DNA from: Sipunculus nudus
Taxonomy: Eukaryota > Annelida > Sipuncula > Golfingiida > Sipunculidae
Reading direction: 5' to 3'
Length of the DNA: 64,000 nucleotides
Assembly: GCA_026874595.1 (NCBI GenBank)
Contig: CM049317.1
Location: 71,197,618 to 71,261,617 of the forward strand
The notes below the pieces were generated by a model. It ran no database searches. It saw only the letters and a list, made by a program, of their open reading frames with translations, and was not told the DNA's origin. Made by a program: the position numbers and the translations under genes. This document shows, in pieces, positions 12,201 through 23,640 of the stretch; within the stretch, counting starts at the first letter, position 1, and every line of letters begins with the position of its first letter.

Positions 12201-15200
12201 CCCCCCCCCCGGGAGGACAAGGGCCAAGGGATGCGGGATGCGGACATCCCCCCTCCCCCCCCCCCCAGCAACCTTTTCTTAAGGGTTTAGACCACTTTTT
12301 ACCCCTTTTCCGGACCAGGGGACCTTTTTTTAACTTTGTCACATGTCTTTCTTGGTTTGACCTCTCCTTTTCTTTAATATTGGATCGGCCCCTGAACTGG
12401 GATGCTATTTGTGTACATCTGTTAGTAACATTCATAAACATTTGTCTAAGGTGAGATATTTCTAGAATATGAATATTTAATTAAAAAAAAAGCTGATGGA
12501 CAATTGTAAATGAAGAAATGATAAAACGAGGATTGTTTTTCTCACAACAGGGGATGTGATGAGTGTTATGATGTTAAAATGGTACGTGATTTAACACCCG
12601 TTGCACTTAAATTTCTTACATTCTCGTTTTGTCTTCGGGCAAGTAAAATCGTCCTAGTGATTTTGCAATTCTTACCATGTCACCTCCTTCTTGTCCCCGA
12701 GAATTCCTTGGATTTCATCAACACATCTTTGCTGGTGTTCCGGGTTTCGGGCCATATTGTACAAAAACCAAGACAAGGCTTGAAAATAATAAACAAGGGA
12801 TCCATGGGTCACGGCGCTCAGCTGTTATATATGATAAAAATATGATTTGGGAAAGAGGCACATGCTTGTTTTGTGTGGTAATAAATATAAGCTTTATTAT
12901 GAGTTGTTGGTGTTTAGCTTATGTATGATTTTGATAGTATCTTTGGAGACAGGGAAGAGGATTGATTTCATTTATTTTATTAACAAATGGAGTGCTATTG
13001 TCACACAGATTTTGACTTGGCCATATAACTTATAAGCAGCACATATTATAAAAGAGTTTAACTATTTATTAAAATTTAATAACAAATATTGTGCCAATAT
13101 AATTTTTATTAAAAAAGAAATAATAAGAAAATCATATAATTTTTTTAAATAAAATATAACTGAAATGATTATTGAAATATTATTGTAGAATATATTCATG
13201 AATGCTTTCACGAATACATTTTGAAAGTATCTGCACTGGTATTCAAATACTTTCATTTTTTACCTGAATTCCCATTATTATGCAATAAAATTTTTTAATG
13301 CAGTACATATTCATATTTGTATTCAAATACATTTGCAAAGCAGTCGCACCATGTCTAGTATTTATTCAGTTTAATATTATCAACTGCATCTTTGTCTAAC
13401 ATTAATTTCCTTCATATGATCCCTAATGATTAGTAATGAATAATATGATTTATTTTTTTATCATTAAAATTTCACTGAAAAATACCATAGGTGACTGCAT
13501 GGTGTTATTTGGAATAACATTGACATTGACATTCTATTCATCTATACAAGATTCTTACATCATCAGTAACTGCAAGTTAATTTTCTGTTACTCATCAACT
13601 AACAAATTCCTTTTCTATTAATTTTTCTTAAATTTGTTATAAAAAACAATACAAAATTATTAATTTATTGTTTATTGTTATGTTGTTTTTCAAAACAACT
13701 ACTAGATGAGTTGGGTTGGACACCTGGATCAACTGTGGCTGGGCATTAGCTGCCTGGCTGCCCCAGTGTATGCTTCGCTCAAACATGCATAATCTGATGA
13801 AAGGTCAACAAGGTCAACATACAGGTGACTGAAGAGGGGCTGAATTAAGCCTGGGTCTGACATGGTCTCATATAAACATTAAAAGCTACAATATTTGGCC
13901 AATTTCTTTCAGCATTCTAACCTACAAAGATGAAATCCTTATGTGTGCATGATATGAAAATTATATCAACAGTGCTCTCAGGAAACAAACGTGCCATGGT
14001 CAAAGTTGGGCAAAATTTAAGGTACCAATTTTATATTTATACTAATAACTTATAAAATTTGAAAAATTCAGAACTAATTGTTGGCTATCAATTGAATCTT
14101 GATTAAATAATGTTACATCCCTGACAAAAAATCTCTAGCTTCAGCAATCCTCTTGTTAAGGGAGTAAATATATTTCTTAATTTTTTAAAAAGTGCATTAT
14201 GTTTGGGCCCATAACGTAAAACAATTACGCAATACTGACATCATTTCTGGCTTGTGCATAGCGAATGTATAAAAAATATGTATATTATATATGGTCAAAG
14301 TCAGATCAGTGGTTTTGATATTAGGCAGTCTTACAGTGTAACAATGGGTTTTTAATTGAAAAATGAATTTTTTCATTAATATTTCGAAGGAATTAAGTCC
14401 TAGTGATAAAATTCTTGGCATGATAGGGGATTTTGGAGACATCTAACTGTATGCTAAATTTAAGGAACTTCGAGCTGAAGCTGGGGAGCTGAGCTCTAGC
14501 AAACTGCATAACACTAGCTTGATGTAAACTTGATGTGACAGGGTGTTTAAAAACTTGAATAAAATCTACAGTTTTTGATCAACTGGTTTTCAAATTTTTA
14601 GTGTTAACAGACAAAATGCTAACAAAAACATGTTGTGAAAATTAAATCCACAGTACTTACAGGAAAAAAAACATGCCATGGTCAAACTTGGGCAAAATTA
14701 AAGGTACCAATTTTATATTTTTGCCAATATTGAAAAAAATTTAAAAGATTTTGATCTAATTTTGGTATACAATTAAATGTTGATCAATTAAAGTTGTATT
14801 ACTGAAAAAAAGTCCCTACCTTTAACACTTTTGGTCTTAAGTGACCAAATATCTTTCCTGATTTTTTTACAAAGTCCATTATGTTTGGGCCCATAACTTT
14901 TTGAAATTAAATAATACTGACTTAATTTCTAGCATGTACATAGGAACTATATAGAGGAATATTTATGGTAAATATGAAGTAAACCAGATGAGTGGTTTTA
15001 TTATTAGGCAGTCCTGAAGTGTGAAAATAGATTTCTAATAAAAAATTGAGGATTTTCCTTAATATCTTGAAGGAACGAAGTCCATTTGACCCAATTTTCG
15101 GCGTGGTAGGAGATTTTTGGGACATCTAACTGTATGGCAAATTTCAAATTCGTAGGTCCAATGGTGTCGAAACGTGCCAGTCTTACGGACGGACATCCGG

Positions 15201-18200
15201 ACAGACGGAAGGACGGACGACGGACAATGGACCATGACCATAGCTCAGATGACTTATAGTCAGCTGAGCTAAAAAAACACTGGTGTTAGTTAAAATACTG
15301 AAGATTTTGTATTATTATGTTCTTTTAACTAAGTACGACTTGTACATGTTACCACGTACAGTATGAGGTAAATTTCAGCTGAAGAGTTGTAGTAAATCAA
15401 CATTTTCTCGTCTCTGCCCTTTTCTGTATGAAGCATAGTGAGGGTGCGAGTCTGTGCGAGCCATGCTCCCACATGCTGTACATGCTCCCACATGCTGTCT
15501 CCTGTACAGCATGTCACTGCAAGAATATTGCTGCATACAGCTGATCAAATCATGCTTCATTCTAGATTACGGCGCCAAACTGAATGAGTATGTAAATGAT
15601 GCGTAGTGGTTATGCCGGAACAGTTTTCATATTTTCACGTCTCTCGTCTTTTGTTTATATTTTACAGGACCTTCAGAAATGCGGTTGCACGCGTCCCTGA
15701 CTGTCGAACTGATAGATCAATGCGGCCACCTGTCACAGTCACGGAGCGTACTAACCTCCTGATACGACTATGTGTTTTTATTACGGAGTGCTTCGTGCGG
15801 CGGGGGTCTGACTTCCGGTGTAACATAGAAATGCAGCCTCCCGGCGGAAACTCGTGTACTGCATGCCATTATTTCCCGCGATAATATCGCGTTAACATGG
15901 TCCGTTAATTTAGGTGCTTAAAGTCATAAGTTATTATCTTTGTTCTTTCATCCATGTTAATGTCTTGTTCCATTGATATTTGTGTGAATAAAGTTGTTGA
16001 TTCATATTTTTTTCGTTTTGCACTTATTCTGCAGGGTTCTTGCGCCTTTTCAATTTAAAAAAGTAAGACCTTTTTAAGAGTCTGTGAGACTTTTTTTCGA
16101 GAAAAATAAAACCATTTTCGCATGGGTATTAGAAACTTATATATAGGTCTTAATTACATCTTCTGTACACCAATGAAACATGAAACTGAAAAAAAAAAGG
16201 ATGCTCGAGTGATATTTTAGGACCAAACTCTTTCATGTTTAAGTCATAGTTTATCTGAATTTCCTCTACTTTATTTGCATTGTCGACAAACACATAGCGC
16301 GTTGTTACTTTCAGTTTCCAACAAAGTTAATGCGCATCCACCGACATGCAGAAACTGCAGAGATTACATTATTTAGGGAAAGTGAACAGCAGAGAAAATA
16401 CTACAAAAATTGGTAATGATCTGGCGCGCAACTTTTGAGTCCCCTTTCACGCCGTCGAAACTTGTGAACACGTGTCTTCTGATTCGTATTTATTCTCTTG
16501 TCCGCATTGAAAATACTCCACAGGTGCCCCCCATGATCATGAGACCCATAGTAGTCTGAACATGCAGATGTTGTGTGAAATGCATTTAAATACGGGAACC
16601 AGCTTTGAAAAATTAGCTACTTTCAGGTTTATGGTATCCATTTATTTGCCTCTTTCACGATTAAAAAATTTATTTAAGTTTCTGTGAAACAAAAAGTAAG
16701 TTTTGTAAGACCTAGCCTCCAAAATGTAAGAAAAGTCAGAGGCCTTCTTCCTGCGACCCCCGTCGTAGGAAGGACGGCCTTTTTTTTAATACAGTTTATT
16801 ACTGCTCAAATTACCAATATGTAGGTCGCATATATAACAAATATGATGTGAAATAAAAGGTAAAAAATATTAAGTTTTTGTAAGATTACAATTTTACATG
16901 GGCCAATTCATCGCTCTTGAACTGCATGGGTCCTACTGAACGCCATGTTTCTTACCACTAGCCGTTGTGTCGTGACCTGCAAACATGAAGGTGTCCACTT
17001 CGTGCTGAATTTCCTCCTCTGTCAGGCCTTCGCCATCTTGATCCTGACAAAAGTGAGAAAATAGAAATTTCAATATCTACCTAGAATCATTGATGATGCA
17101 ATAGTTCAAGCGCAGAGGTATTTGATTTCGATGGTAAGCATTTCAATAGATGAGATAAAAACATGCCTGTCGGGACAGATATATTTTTTCGGGTAAAGGA
17201 AAAAAAAAACTGCTTATTATTAAACACATGTCAAAAGTTGATTCTTCATGATTCTTACAGTTATGGTTTCAAACAGTAATTGGAAGGTCAAGTTTGATAG
17301 GAAGCTTCAAACAACCATAAACATTTTGAACACTTCAAACTGGAAAATTTGCCTCATTGAGATTAACTATTCACCAAGACCAGACTTTTCAAGAGTGTGC
17401 AGTTATTAGCATTAAGTTAGTATAGCTCTACCTTTAACTGTCTCAGTCATCAATTGGCCTTTTTTTATTAAACAAGGAACCTACTTTCCAGTGTGTCATG
17501 TTTATCCTGCTCAACTACAAATAACTTACACGTTACGATACCTTAAAATGGACACACAGGTAAGACATTTTGGTGAAAAATAAGATAAATATTTGTAATT
17601 GTGTACAGAAAAATGTTCCTACTGGTCTCGCCAGTGAAGCTTGATTTATTGGTGAGGCGGGTAAAACATCTGACTTGTGTGTCGCAGTTTAAAGGTTCGA
17701 ATCCAAATGCGGTCCTGTTACTATTTTCACCAGTTACATTTCTTCATGGTAAAAATAGTTTTCAAAGTTAGATATTATCGGAAAATATAGGACATATGTC
17801 ATAGATAGTTTCTATTTTCTTTACCCTAGCCTCCAGAAGAATGTCCAGGAAATCCAAGTGCCTCTTTTGAAGCGCTTCACCCTGGTGAGCCTGCATGGAT
17901 TATGAATGTATAAATCACAAGTTTATAAATTTGAATATGGAATAATAGATGAAAAGATTCAGGAAACCTTATACTTCTTGGGGAGAAGAGCGCCATGGTC
18001 AGTCAAGAATACCGAGTAAATATGAGCAAAACGTATCCTTAAAGCTGCCTTTATATCAGGATTCAACCCAACATTAAAAACATTACGTCCTCCCATACCT
18101 CTTTTGCTTTTCTTCTTGCTTGGATTACGGTACTTGAGTACTGGTGCATGGTTCTGCAGGCCTTGCGAAACCTGTATGCATTTGGTGTTATGCTATATAA

Positions 18201-20290
18201 GAAGTCATTATGAATGAGAGGGTTCTGTAACCTGTCCATAATCAGGTCTGATGCGACGTGCACTGCCTTGATGTAAGGATTATCCTCTCTGCAGTAATAG
18301 CGAATTGAATGAATATGTAAATTTTCAAACCTGAGATTGTTGTCACTAGAAAAGAGTTATACGAATTCAAACTGGGGAGTAAAGAACAAAGTAAGGTACC
18401 TCTACCACATACATTTAAGAATTCCAAAATAAATAGTTAAATACGGGCTTGTGAATATCATTCAAACTACGTATATGTTTGGGAGTTTCTAGCCAAGGCG
18501 TTTCCATATTTAGCCTCGGGAGAAAAAATGGGTGGGAGCCAGATATCTGTATTATTCTGACAATCACATTTTACACATTAGCATGGGTCTGAGGCCTTCA
18601 ACATTCACTGCAGCAATCATGAATGTTTTGTATAATCATATACCACAACAAAACTGTGAATGTAAGAAAGGAGTTGATCGTTCCTACATGGCCTTCGATC
18701 AGAATAAACTGAGAAGTGTATACATCAATTGGTGTTAAAAATTGCCTTATACACATAAGCAATTTTGATATATTTTTCTTTATAACTAAATAAAATATAG
18801 CATCATCACTCACCCGTTGATCCTGTCAGAAACATGGTCCGTTCCAAATGCACATCTCAGGAGACATTCCAGAACCAGAACACTAAGATGTTCAAACATT
18901 TCTAAACAAGTTGTATCTGTTATACTCTTCTTCCATGTAGTCTAAACAGTAAGTAGATAATATTGATAATGAAAAGTAGCGGAGTAATTTTTTTACATAT
19001 TAACAATAATGTTAAATGATTTAGCTGATTGTTTGTTTTTTAGTTAATTAGTAAATTTTTTTCTCTCTCATTTTTTATTTTTTCAATTTCTCATTACGTG
19101 AACAAAAATGATTCCTCGAATTCTTATATGGAACTGTGCGTGTTGGTAAAAGTGACATTAATGATTGAAATTTATGTAATTCTTAATAAGAAAATGATAA
19201 ATGTGGACCATCGTCAAGAGTAAATATTAAAAGAAACCTCTTTTCCGGACAGTTTTATTATTAATATTATGTAATGTATGCCCTGTCTCAAGAACCAGCT
19301 TATTATGTGTTGTATTGTATTTATTATATGCATTGTAACTACGTTACAGCTACTGTGACGCCAAAAATTTACATGAGCAATACGTCATCGCAAAAAAATA
19401 ATTTGAATTAAAATTAAGAACGAATGCGTTATGCAAGAATATGGAGTTAAATCAGGATAATCAGAAGAGTTGTTTTTTTTATACGGACAATGCAGGGAAA
19501 GCAACGTAGTACTGGTTTTATGGTGAACGAATGCATTACTAGCATGACTCTCGTCGATGCTATAATATTTTAATGTACAATTTAAGTAAACAAAAATCCC
19601 CCGAAGTTCCCTAGAAATAAAATGCTCGAGAAAGTTCAGTTAATATTTTTCTGTTTTCGTAGTTATGGGCCTTGACTATTTCCTGTTTCAATTCAGCTAA
19701 TCAATGTACAACACTAACCATCAAAGTACGTGTACATTCATTGAATATACAAACATAGGACTTCAAAATCTCAAAATGAAACCCGGGCGTCAGAAGTCTT
19801 CTGTTCTTCGCCCATTTCTTACCCTTGCTGGTCAACAAACCATCACCTTTAGATAAATGTAGAGATGAATATTGATACAAATAAAACACATATTATATAT
19901 AAAATATACATAAAGACAGGGCGGAGATGTGTCCTGTTTGTGAGGAAATGGGGTTCCTAAGATTTTAAGATCTAAGAAATACAGGGAAATACAGGGCCTT
20001 AACCTGTTGCCAGAGGTCCGGTTTATATAGTTTATGATTCTTGCCGTGTAATGAACCGATCTCTTTAGCTGAAGTCCCTAAAAATACTTTTTTCAAGCAC
20101 AACCTTTTTTAAGACATTTCAATTCTAATCTAAGAAATACAGGGAGATACAGGGCCTTATCCTGTTGTCAGAGGTCCTGTTTATATAGTTTATGATTCTT
20201 GCCGTGTAATGAACCGATCTCTCTAGCTTAAGTCCCTAAAAAATACTTGTTTTCAAGCACAACCTTTTTTTAAGACATTTCAATTCAATC

Positions 20291-20353
<63 letters not shown>

Positions 20354-23300
20354 TATATATAAGCAACACCCAGAGTTAGAGTACACACCTTAGAGTACCA
20401 GAGTTTTAAATATACATTACCTATCCATGGTCTTAACATGTTGTAAACCTGCGGGATCTTCGGATCTGGAAGAACACGGAAAACTTAATCCTTGGAACAA
20501 ATTAAGTATGTCCTCCGCTTGTTGTATAATTGGCTGGAAAAAAGTTATGAAAACCTGTATGAAATCTGAGATGGGTCAATGTCATCAATAAAGATTACTT
20601 CTGTGACCTTGAAAACTGCATCAAGTTGATCTGTATTCGATGCATTTCCTTAGCTCTCTTCCCTTTCTCTTATCATTAACATAGTTACTATGGTCAAAGC
20701 TGGGTTGGCACAAGAAGGACCGGAGGGTCAGATACCATAATAACATTTTATATAACATGAATGTTTGTCTTTAGCGTTTGATAAGTTTAGTGAGACGGTG
20801 TGAAAAACGTAATCAAAGGATATTTGCAATCGAGGCAAGCGGGAGGATGTTTCTCATTAAAGGTTTGTTGTTTTTGTTCTGTAAAGAATACTGATATTTT
20901 TATGAACAATGATTTTACAACCGAAGCAAACATGCAAATTTACTAAAGAAAGAAAGGGGAGGATGTGGAAGCAGGCGGGGAATTCTGAAAATCAATCCTT
21001 CAAATCGATTGTTTAATGATCATTTAAATGAAATATTTTCTTGAATTTCACCATACAATTCACACTTTACAGTTGAGGCAGTCACTGTTTGTCTTTGGAC
21101 TTGCTGTTAGCCTGTAATTAGGCAGTCAAAGTAAATGCAATTGATCTGTTACATAAATCGAAGCGTATATAACTGCAACTGCCATTGTATGGACATCGTA
21201 AATGGTATATGACAGTGCCTAATAACACCGAGTTCGATTAAAGCTGACTAGCTTGACACCTGTGCGGTCGTCTGCTTAAACTGTGCATCCATGTGCCCGT
21301 ATATGCGCACATGGGGTACAGTGGGCAGGCAGACCTTCCAAATAGATTTTATAGTGACGTCATTTTCGGAAAACCCCCGAGTTTACGTAGACCCAATGCG
21401 TGAAAATCGCTCCCTTTTCACTTATATACGTTTATTAGGATATACGCTGACCTACACATGGATATACCACAGTTTAAACAAGTGACCCATGGGTCATGAC
21501 GCTCAGCTGACTGGGAAGAGATTCGCAAAAGGAAATTTTATCATCTGAATGGTAGTATATACCCATTCAACTGAAGCATCAAACAGATTAACGAACAGGC
21601 CAAGATTGTGTCTGTATTTATATATCTCAAAAATAGAGAAAAACTGTGTAAAAAAAACGGGTGGCTCCACCAGTCTGGAGAAACTAATAAAAAGACTTAA
21701 TGGTCAATATGCATGCAAAGAATCATGGTGATCTCTGCATTAGTTGTTCAGATACTTCAGTTTTTGTATCAAAATTTCCATTATTTCGAGCTGTACTTTG
21801 GAGTGCCATAGCTCAAAGGATATGGGTAACAGAGACCTAATTTCAGGTTTCTATGGAGATTTTTCATGGGTCTCCCTGTGTTTAAAGAATGAAGATTCTA
21901 GGTCCAGTCTTTACGATTTTTGCCCTGTTAACAGATGTTCACATTTTTAAAGGTCTCAAAAAATAGAGAAAAAAATTCGTAAAAAATCGAAAAATACAGG
22001 TGGCGCCACCAGTCTGCAGGAACTGGTGGAACATCTCATGATCAATATGTATGCCAAAAATCATGACCATCAGTGATGTAATAAACGAGATATTGAAGTT
22101 TTTGTATGAAATTTTTTACTATTCTGGGGGGGGGGGGTACTTTGGGGCCCAATAGCTCAAAGTATATGGGTAACAGAGACCTAATTTCTGGTTTCCAAGG
22201 AGATTTTTCATTGACCTCTCAGAATATCAAGTTACAAGATTCTAAGTCCAGCGGTTACAATTTGTGCCAGGTTAACGGACAGACGGACAGACGGACGACG
22301 GACAAAGAGTGATCGCTATGGCTCAGCATGACTGAAAGTCAGCTGAGCTAAAAAACATGAGCTTTTTCTCAAGCATTGATTGATATAATGTGCGTGATAC
22401 AGATTGTAAAATGTACTTATTTAATCAAAAATATTAACCCATAATCAGCTGAAAAAGAATCTGTACACTGTACGCTCATTGCTTCTGTTGCCCCGAAATA
22501 TATATGTTTTATAATAACACAACATGTTTTACAGCACAAACAAGATGTCCCAAAAATTAAACCTTACAACCCCCATTTGACAACTTATTTGAATCATTTG
22601 ATGAGACAAGAATAACAAATAAAAAAGAGATATTGAATCATTTTCATACTTTTTTTTTCTTTACGAAACATACCGCTTGTTGAATATACAGTTCGTAGGC
22701 AGGCCGAATCCGATAGCACAACCATATTCCTGAATGGTCCGACGCCGACCTTAAAGGGGGAGCCATATTTCTGGGCACATTGACTCAAGAATCCCAGGCT
22801 CGATTCTTGATCAGCAATCTGAATAAGAACATCTGTGTTTTCATGTAATGAACGATAAAATTGAAAAATAAAAATGACAACCTAATAATACACTCAGAAA
22901 ACAGGTTCATATTTGGACTAATAAGGACCATATACTTGAACAAATGATGAGAGAAATAATAAAAACATATTCCAACATTCACAGAACAGGTTTAGATTTA
23001 GAAGAATAATAAGTCTTCTCCTGTATTCTGAAGCTCACGTCCCTACGGCAGGTTTTAAGTTTTCCTCGAACCTGTTACCGTAGATGATCCCAAAAAAAGT
23101 TCAGTAATGTATATATTATTTTATATTCCTATCTGCTGCTAGATGTGATCGGATGTGAGACCTTGTTTCTCAAAAAAGGAAGCATAGTAGACTATTCAAC
23201 TTGATTGGTAATACAAAACATAAAACCTTCAAATTACGTACATAATTTCATTCTAATTCCCCAGAAAGCCCATTTTATTCATGACGTTACATACCTTGAA

Positions 23301-23640
23301 GTCACTCCCTGGTTCCTTCAAAACTTTACAAATAAGCAGAGAAATTTGGAGATATATTGAATATTTTGGTCAGACAAAAGTGAAATATGTATATATACAC
23401 ACCTCCTGGGCATTACCCAAAAGCCAATGTCCCTTTGGTCCGGGCATATTCTTTAACTGCTCGTCTTCTCTCCATCTACTGCATAACAGCAGGATCACGT
23501 GGACAGCGACGGCCAATAAGAGGGTACAGACGCACAGCCCTGCGATTGACGTGGGGACCAGAACCAGAGAGAACCAAGAACCAATTGTGCAGAGAGTCCA
23601 GTTGACGATCAGGCAGAAATTATGGCTGTGAATGACTTGC
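9104..23640 (-). CDS. cytochrome P450, family 4 (CYP4), 12 exons
   Basis: Heme-thiolate monooxygenase anchored in the ER membrane. CYP4 enzymes typically omega-hydroxylate fatty acids and related lipids using NADPH-P450 reductase. The twelve exons agree in phase and give about 520 residues, the normal CYP4 length. Landmarks in order: hydrophobic N-terminal anchor; hinge [38 protein letters not shown] (helix C, heme propionate Trp/Arg); CLLRCAFG; I-helix [10 protein letters not shown]-helix [18 protein letters not shown] (PERF-like); heme loop [15 protein letters not shown] with the Cys ligand. In many CYP4s the I-helix reads FEGHDTT, with a Glu that esterifies the heme; here it is Ala, so covalent heme is not expected. 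No stop or frameshift was found. The initiator Met is unresolved: the anchor frame has none upstream before a stop, so a further 5' exon is likely. Confidence 0.9.
9894..10041 (-). CDS. P450 exon: PERF region and heme-loop start
   Basis: Acceptor CCTTCAG, donor AG|GTATGC, phase 1 in and 2 out. Encodes [30 protein letters not shown] and [10 protein letters not shown], ending in the heme-binding loop just before NC. Confidence 0.95.
10919..11052 (-). CDS. P450 exon: K-helix
   Basis: Acceptor TTTCCAG, donor G|GTATGT, phase 2 in and 1 out. Encodes [19 protein letters not shown] (the ExxR motif), then [17 protein letters not shown]. The GGR segment is the conserved CYP4 P(x)xxR region. Confidence 0.95.
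12154..12393. mobile_element. possible MITE with GCCGATCCA ends
   Basis: GAAGCCGATCCAGG at the left is matched by GGGGCCGATCCA when the right end is read inverted; the interior is poly-C/G rich. The ends resemble those at 25469-25624. No clear target site duplication. It lies in the P450 intron between the 12676-12778 and 10919-11052 exons. Confidence 0.35.
12676..12778 (-). CDS. P450 exon: helix J
   Basis: Acceptor TTTTCAAG, donor TG|GTAAGA, phase 1 in and 2 out. Encodes [33 protein letters not shown] and, across the junction, Trp. Matches the CYP4 block LSW.LY.LA.(H/N)PE(H/Y)Q. Confidence 0.9.
12794..16955. repeat. 4.2-kb P450 intron dominated by repeats
   Basis: Contains two diverged copies of a ~680-bp unit (about 13900-14580 and 14580-15150), anchored by GTTTGGGCCCATAAC at 14201 and 14883. 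A GGAC-rich tract, a hairpin (15242-15270) and an A-run follow. At 15462-15514 is a short direct repeat whose second copy forms a 9-bp hairpin (ACATGCTGT/ACAGCATGT). The segment 15.6-15.9 kb is GC-richer, with no domain recognised. Confidence 0.7.
16956..17043 (-). CDS. P450 exon: I-helix
   Basis: Acceptor TTGTCAG, donor G|GTAAGA, phase 0 in and 1 out. Encodes [19 protein letters not shown] and [10 protein letters not shown], the oxygen-activating I-helix. The residue before GHDTT is Ala, where many CYP4s have Glu. Confidence 0.95.
17640..17720 (+). repeat. tRNA-derived SINE head candidate
   Basis: GGTTCGAATCC at 17694-17704 is a perfect Pol III B box. An A-box-like TGGTGAGGCGGG lies about 33 bases upstream at 17650-17661, the spacing found in tRNAs. 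No full cloverleaf closes and no acceptor stem is seen, so this is more likely a decayed tRNA-derived SINE in a P450 intron than a functional tRNA. Confidence 0.4.
17825..17890 (-). CDS. P450 66-base exon: helix H start
   Basis: Acceptor CATGCAG, donor AGG|GTAAAG, phase 0 on both sides. Encodes [19 protein letters not shown], the conserved CYP4 (L)DFLDILL block. Confidence 0.9.
18099..18288 (-). CDS. P450 exon: helices F-G
   Basis: Acceptor ACTGCAG, donor GAG|GTATGG, phase 2 in and 0 out. Encodes [37 protein letters not shown] and [10 protein letters not shown], the substrate-access region; the RKAC..MH motif is typical of CYP4. Confidence 0.9.
18814..18941 (-). CDS. P450 exon: helices D-E region
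   Basis: Acceptor TGTTTAG, donor GG|GTGAGT, phase 0 in and 2 out. Encodes [20 protein letters not shown] and [10 protein letters not shown], matching the CYP4 Lxx(K/R)CAF motif. Confidence 0.85.
19719..19846 (-). CDS. P450 exon: helix C
   Basis: Phase 1 in, 0 out; donor ATG|GTTAGT. Encodes [31 protein letters not shown] and FNECTRTLM. The W and R of the WxxxRR motif contact heme propionates in P450s. Confidence 0.9.
19971..20290. repeat. 158-bp tandem duplication in P450 intron
   Basis: TCTAAGAAATACAGGG recurs at 19971 and 20129, and the whole ~158-base unit is repeated twice with few differences. A (TA)n run (20294-20362) follows. Confidence 0.9.
20294..20362. repeat. (TA)n microsatellite
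   Basis: TA run in the P450 intron just downstream of the 45-base exon on the minus strand. Confidence 0.95.
20421..20465 (-). CDS. P450 45-base micro-exon
   Basis: Acceptor CTTCCAG, donor G|GTAATG, phase 1 to 1. Encodes [16 protein letters not shown], the CYP4 segment just before helix C. It is only 45 bases and easy for gene finders to miss. Confidence 0.85.
21480..22356 (+). repeat. interspersed repeat with 344-bp internal period and 3' hairpin
   Basis: Two diverged copies of a ~344-bp core (GCTCAAAG-TATGGGTAAC at 21811 and 22155). They are bounded by CCATGGGTCATGACGCTCAG at the left, and at the right by a GGAC-rich tract, a hairpin (22321-22349, GTCAGCTGAGC arm) and an A-run. The same ending occurs at 15.2 kb. 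It lies in a P450 intron. Confidence 0.7.
22674..22818 (-). CDS. P450 exon: beta-1 region
   Basis: Acceptor TTATTCAG, donor G|GTATGT, phase 0 in and 1 out. Encodes [20 protein letters not shown] and [16 protein letters not shown], the usual CYP4 beta-1 sheet and helix B. Confidence 0.9.
23403..23640 (-). CDS. P450 exon 1 (or 2): membrane anchor and hinge
   Basis: Encodes a long hydrophobic segment ([20 protein letters not shown]...), a basic stretch CSRWRED, then [15 protein letters not shown]. Donor GAG|GTGTGT, phase 0. The left boundary is approximate: the open frame reaches about 23660 without a Met. Starting at the Met of MPGPKG would delete the anchor, so a separate start exon upstream is more likely. 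Confidence 0.75.

Noticed and set aside
15606-15884. 92-codon plus-strand frame in a P450 intron
   Set aside because: No recognisable family and no supporting splice or promoter signals; retained only as a GC-richer block.
17640-17720. Functional tRNA gene
   Set aside because: Good B box and spacing, but no closed acceptor stem and poor anticodon arm; a SINE relic is more likely.
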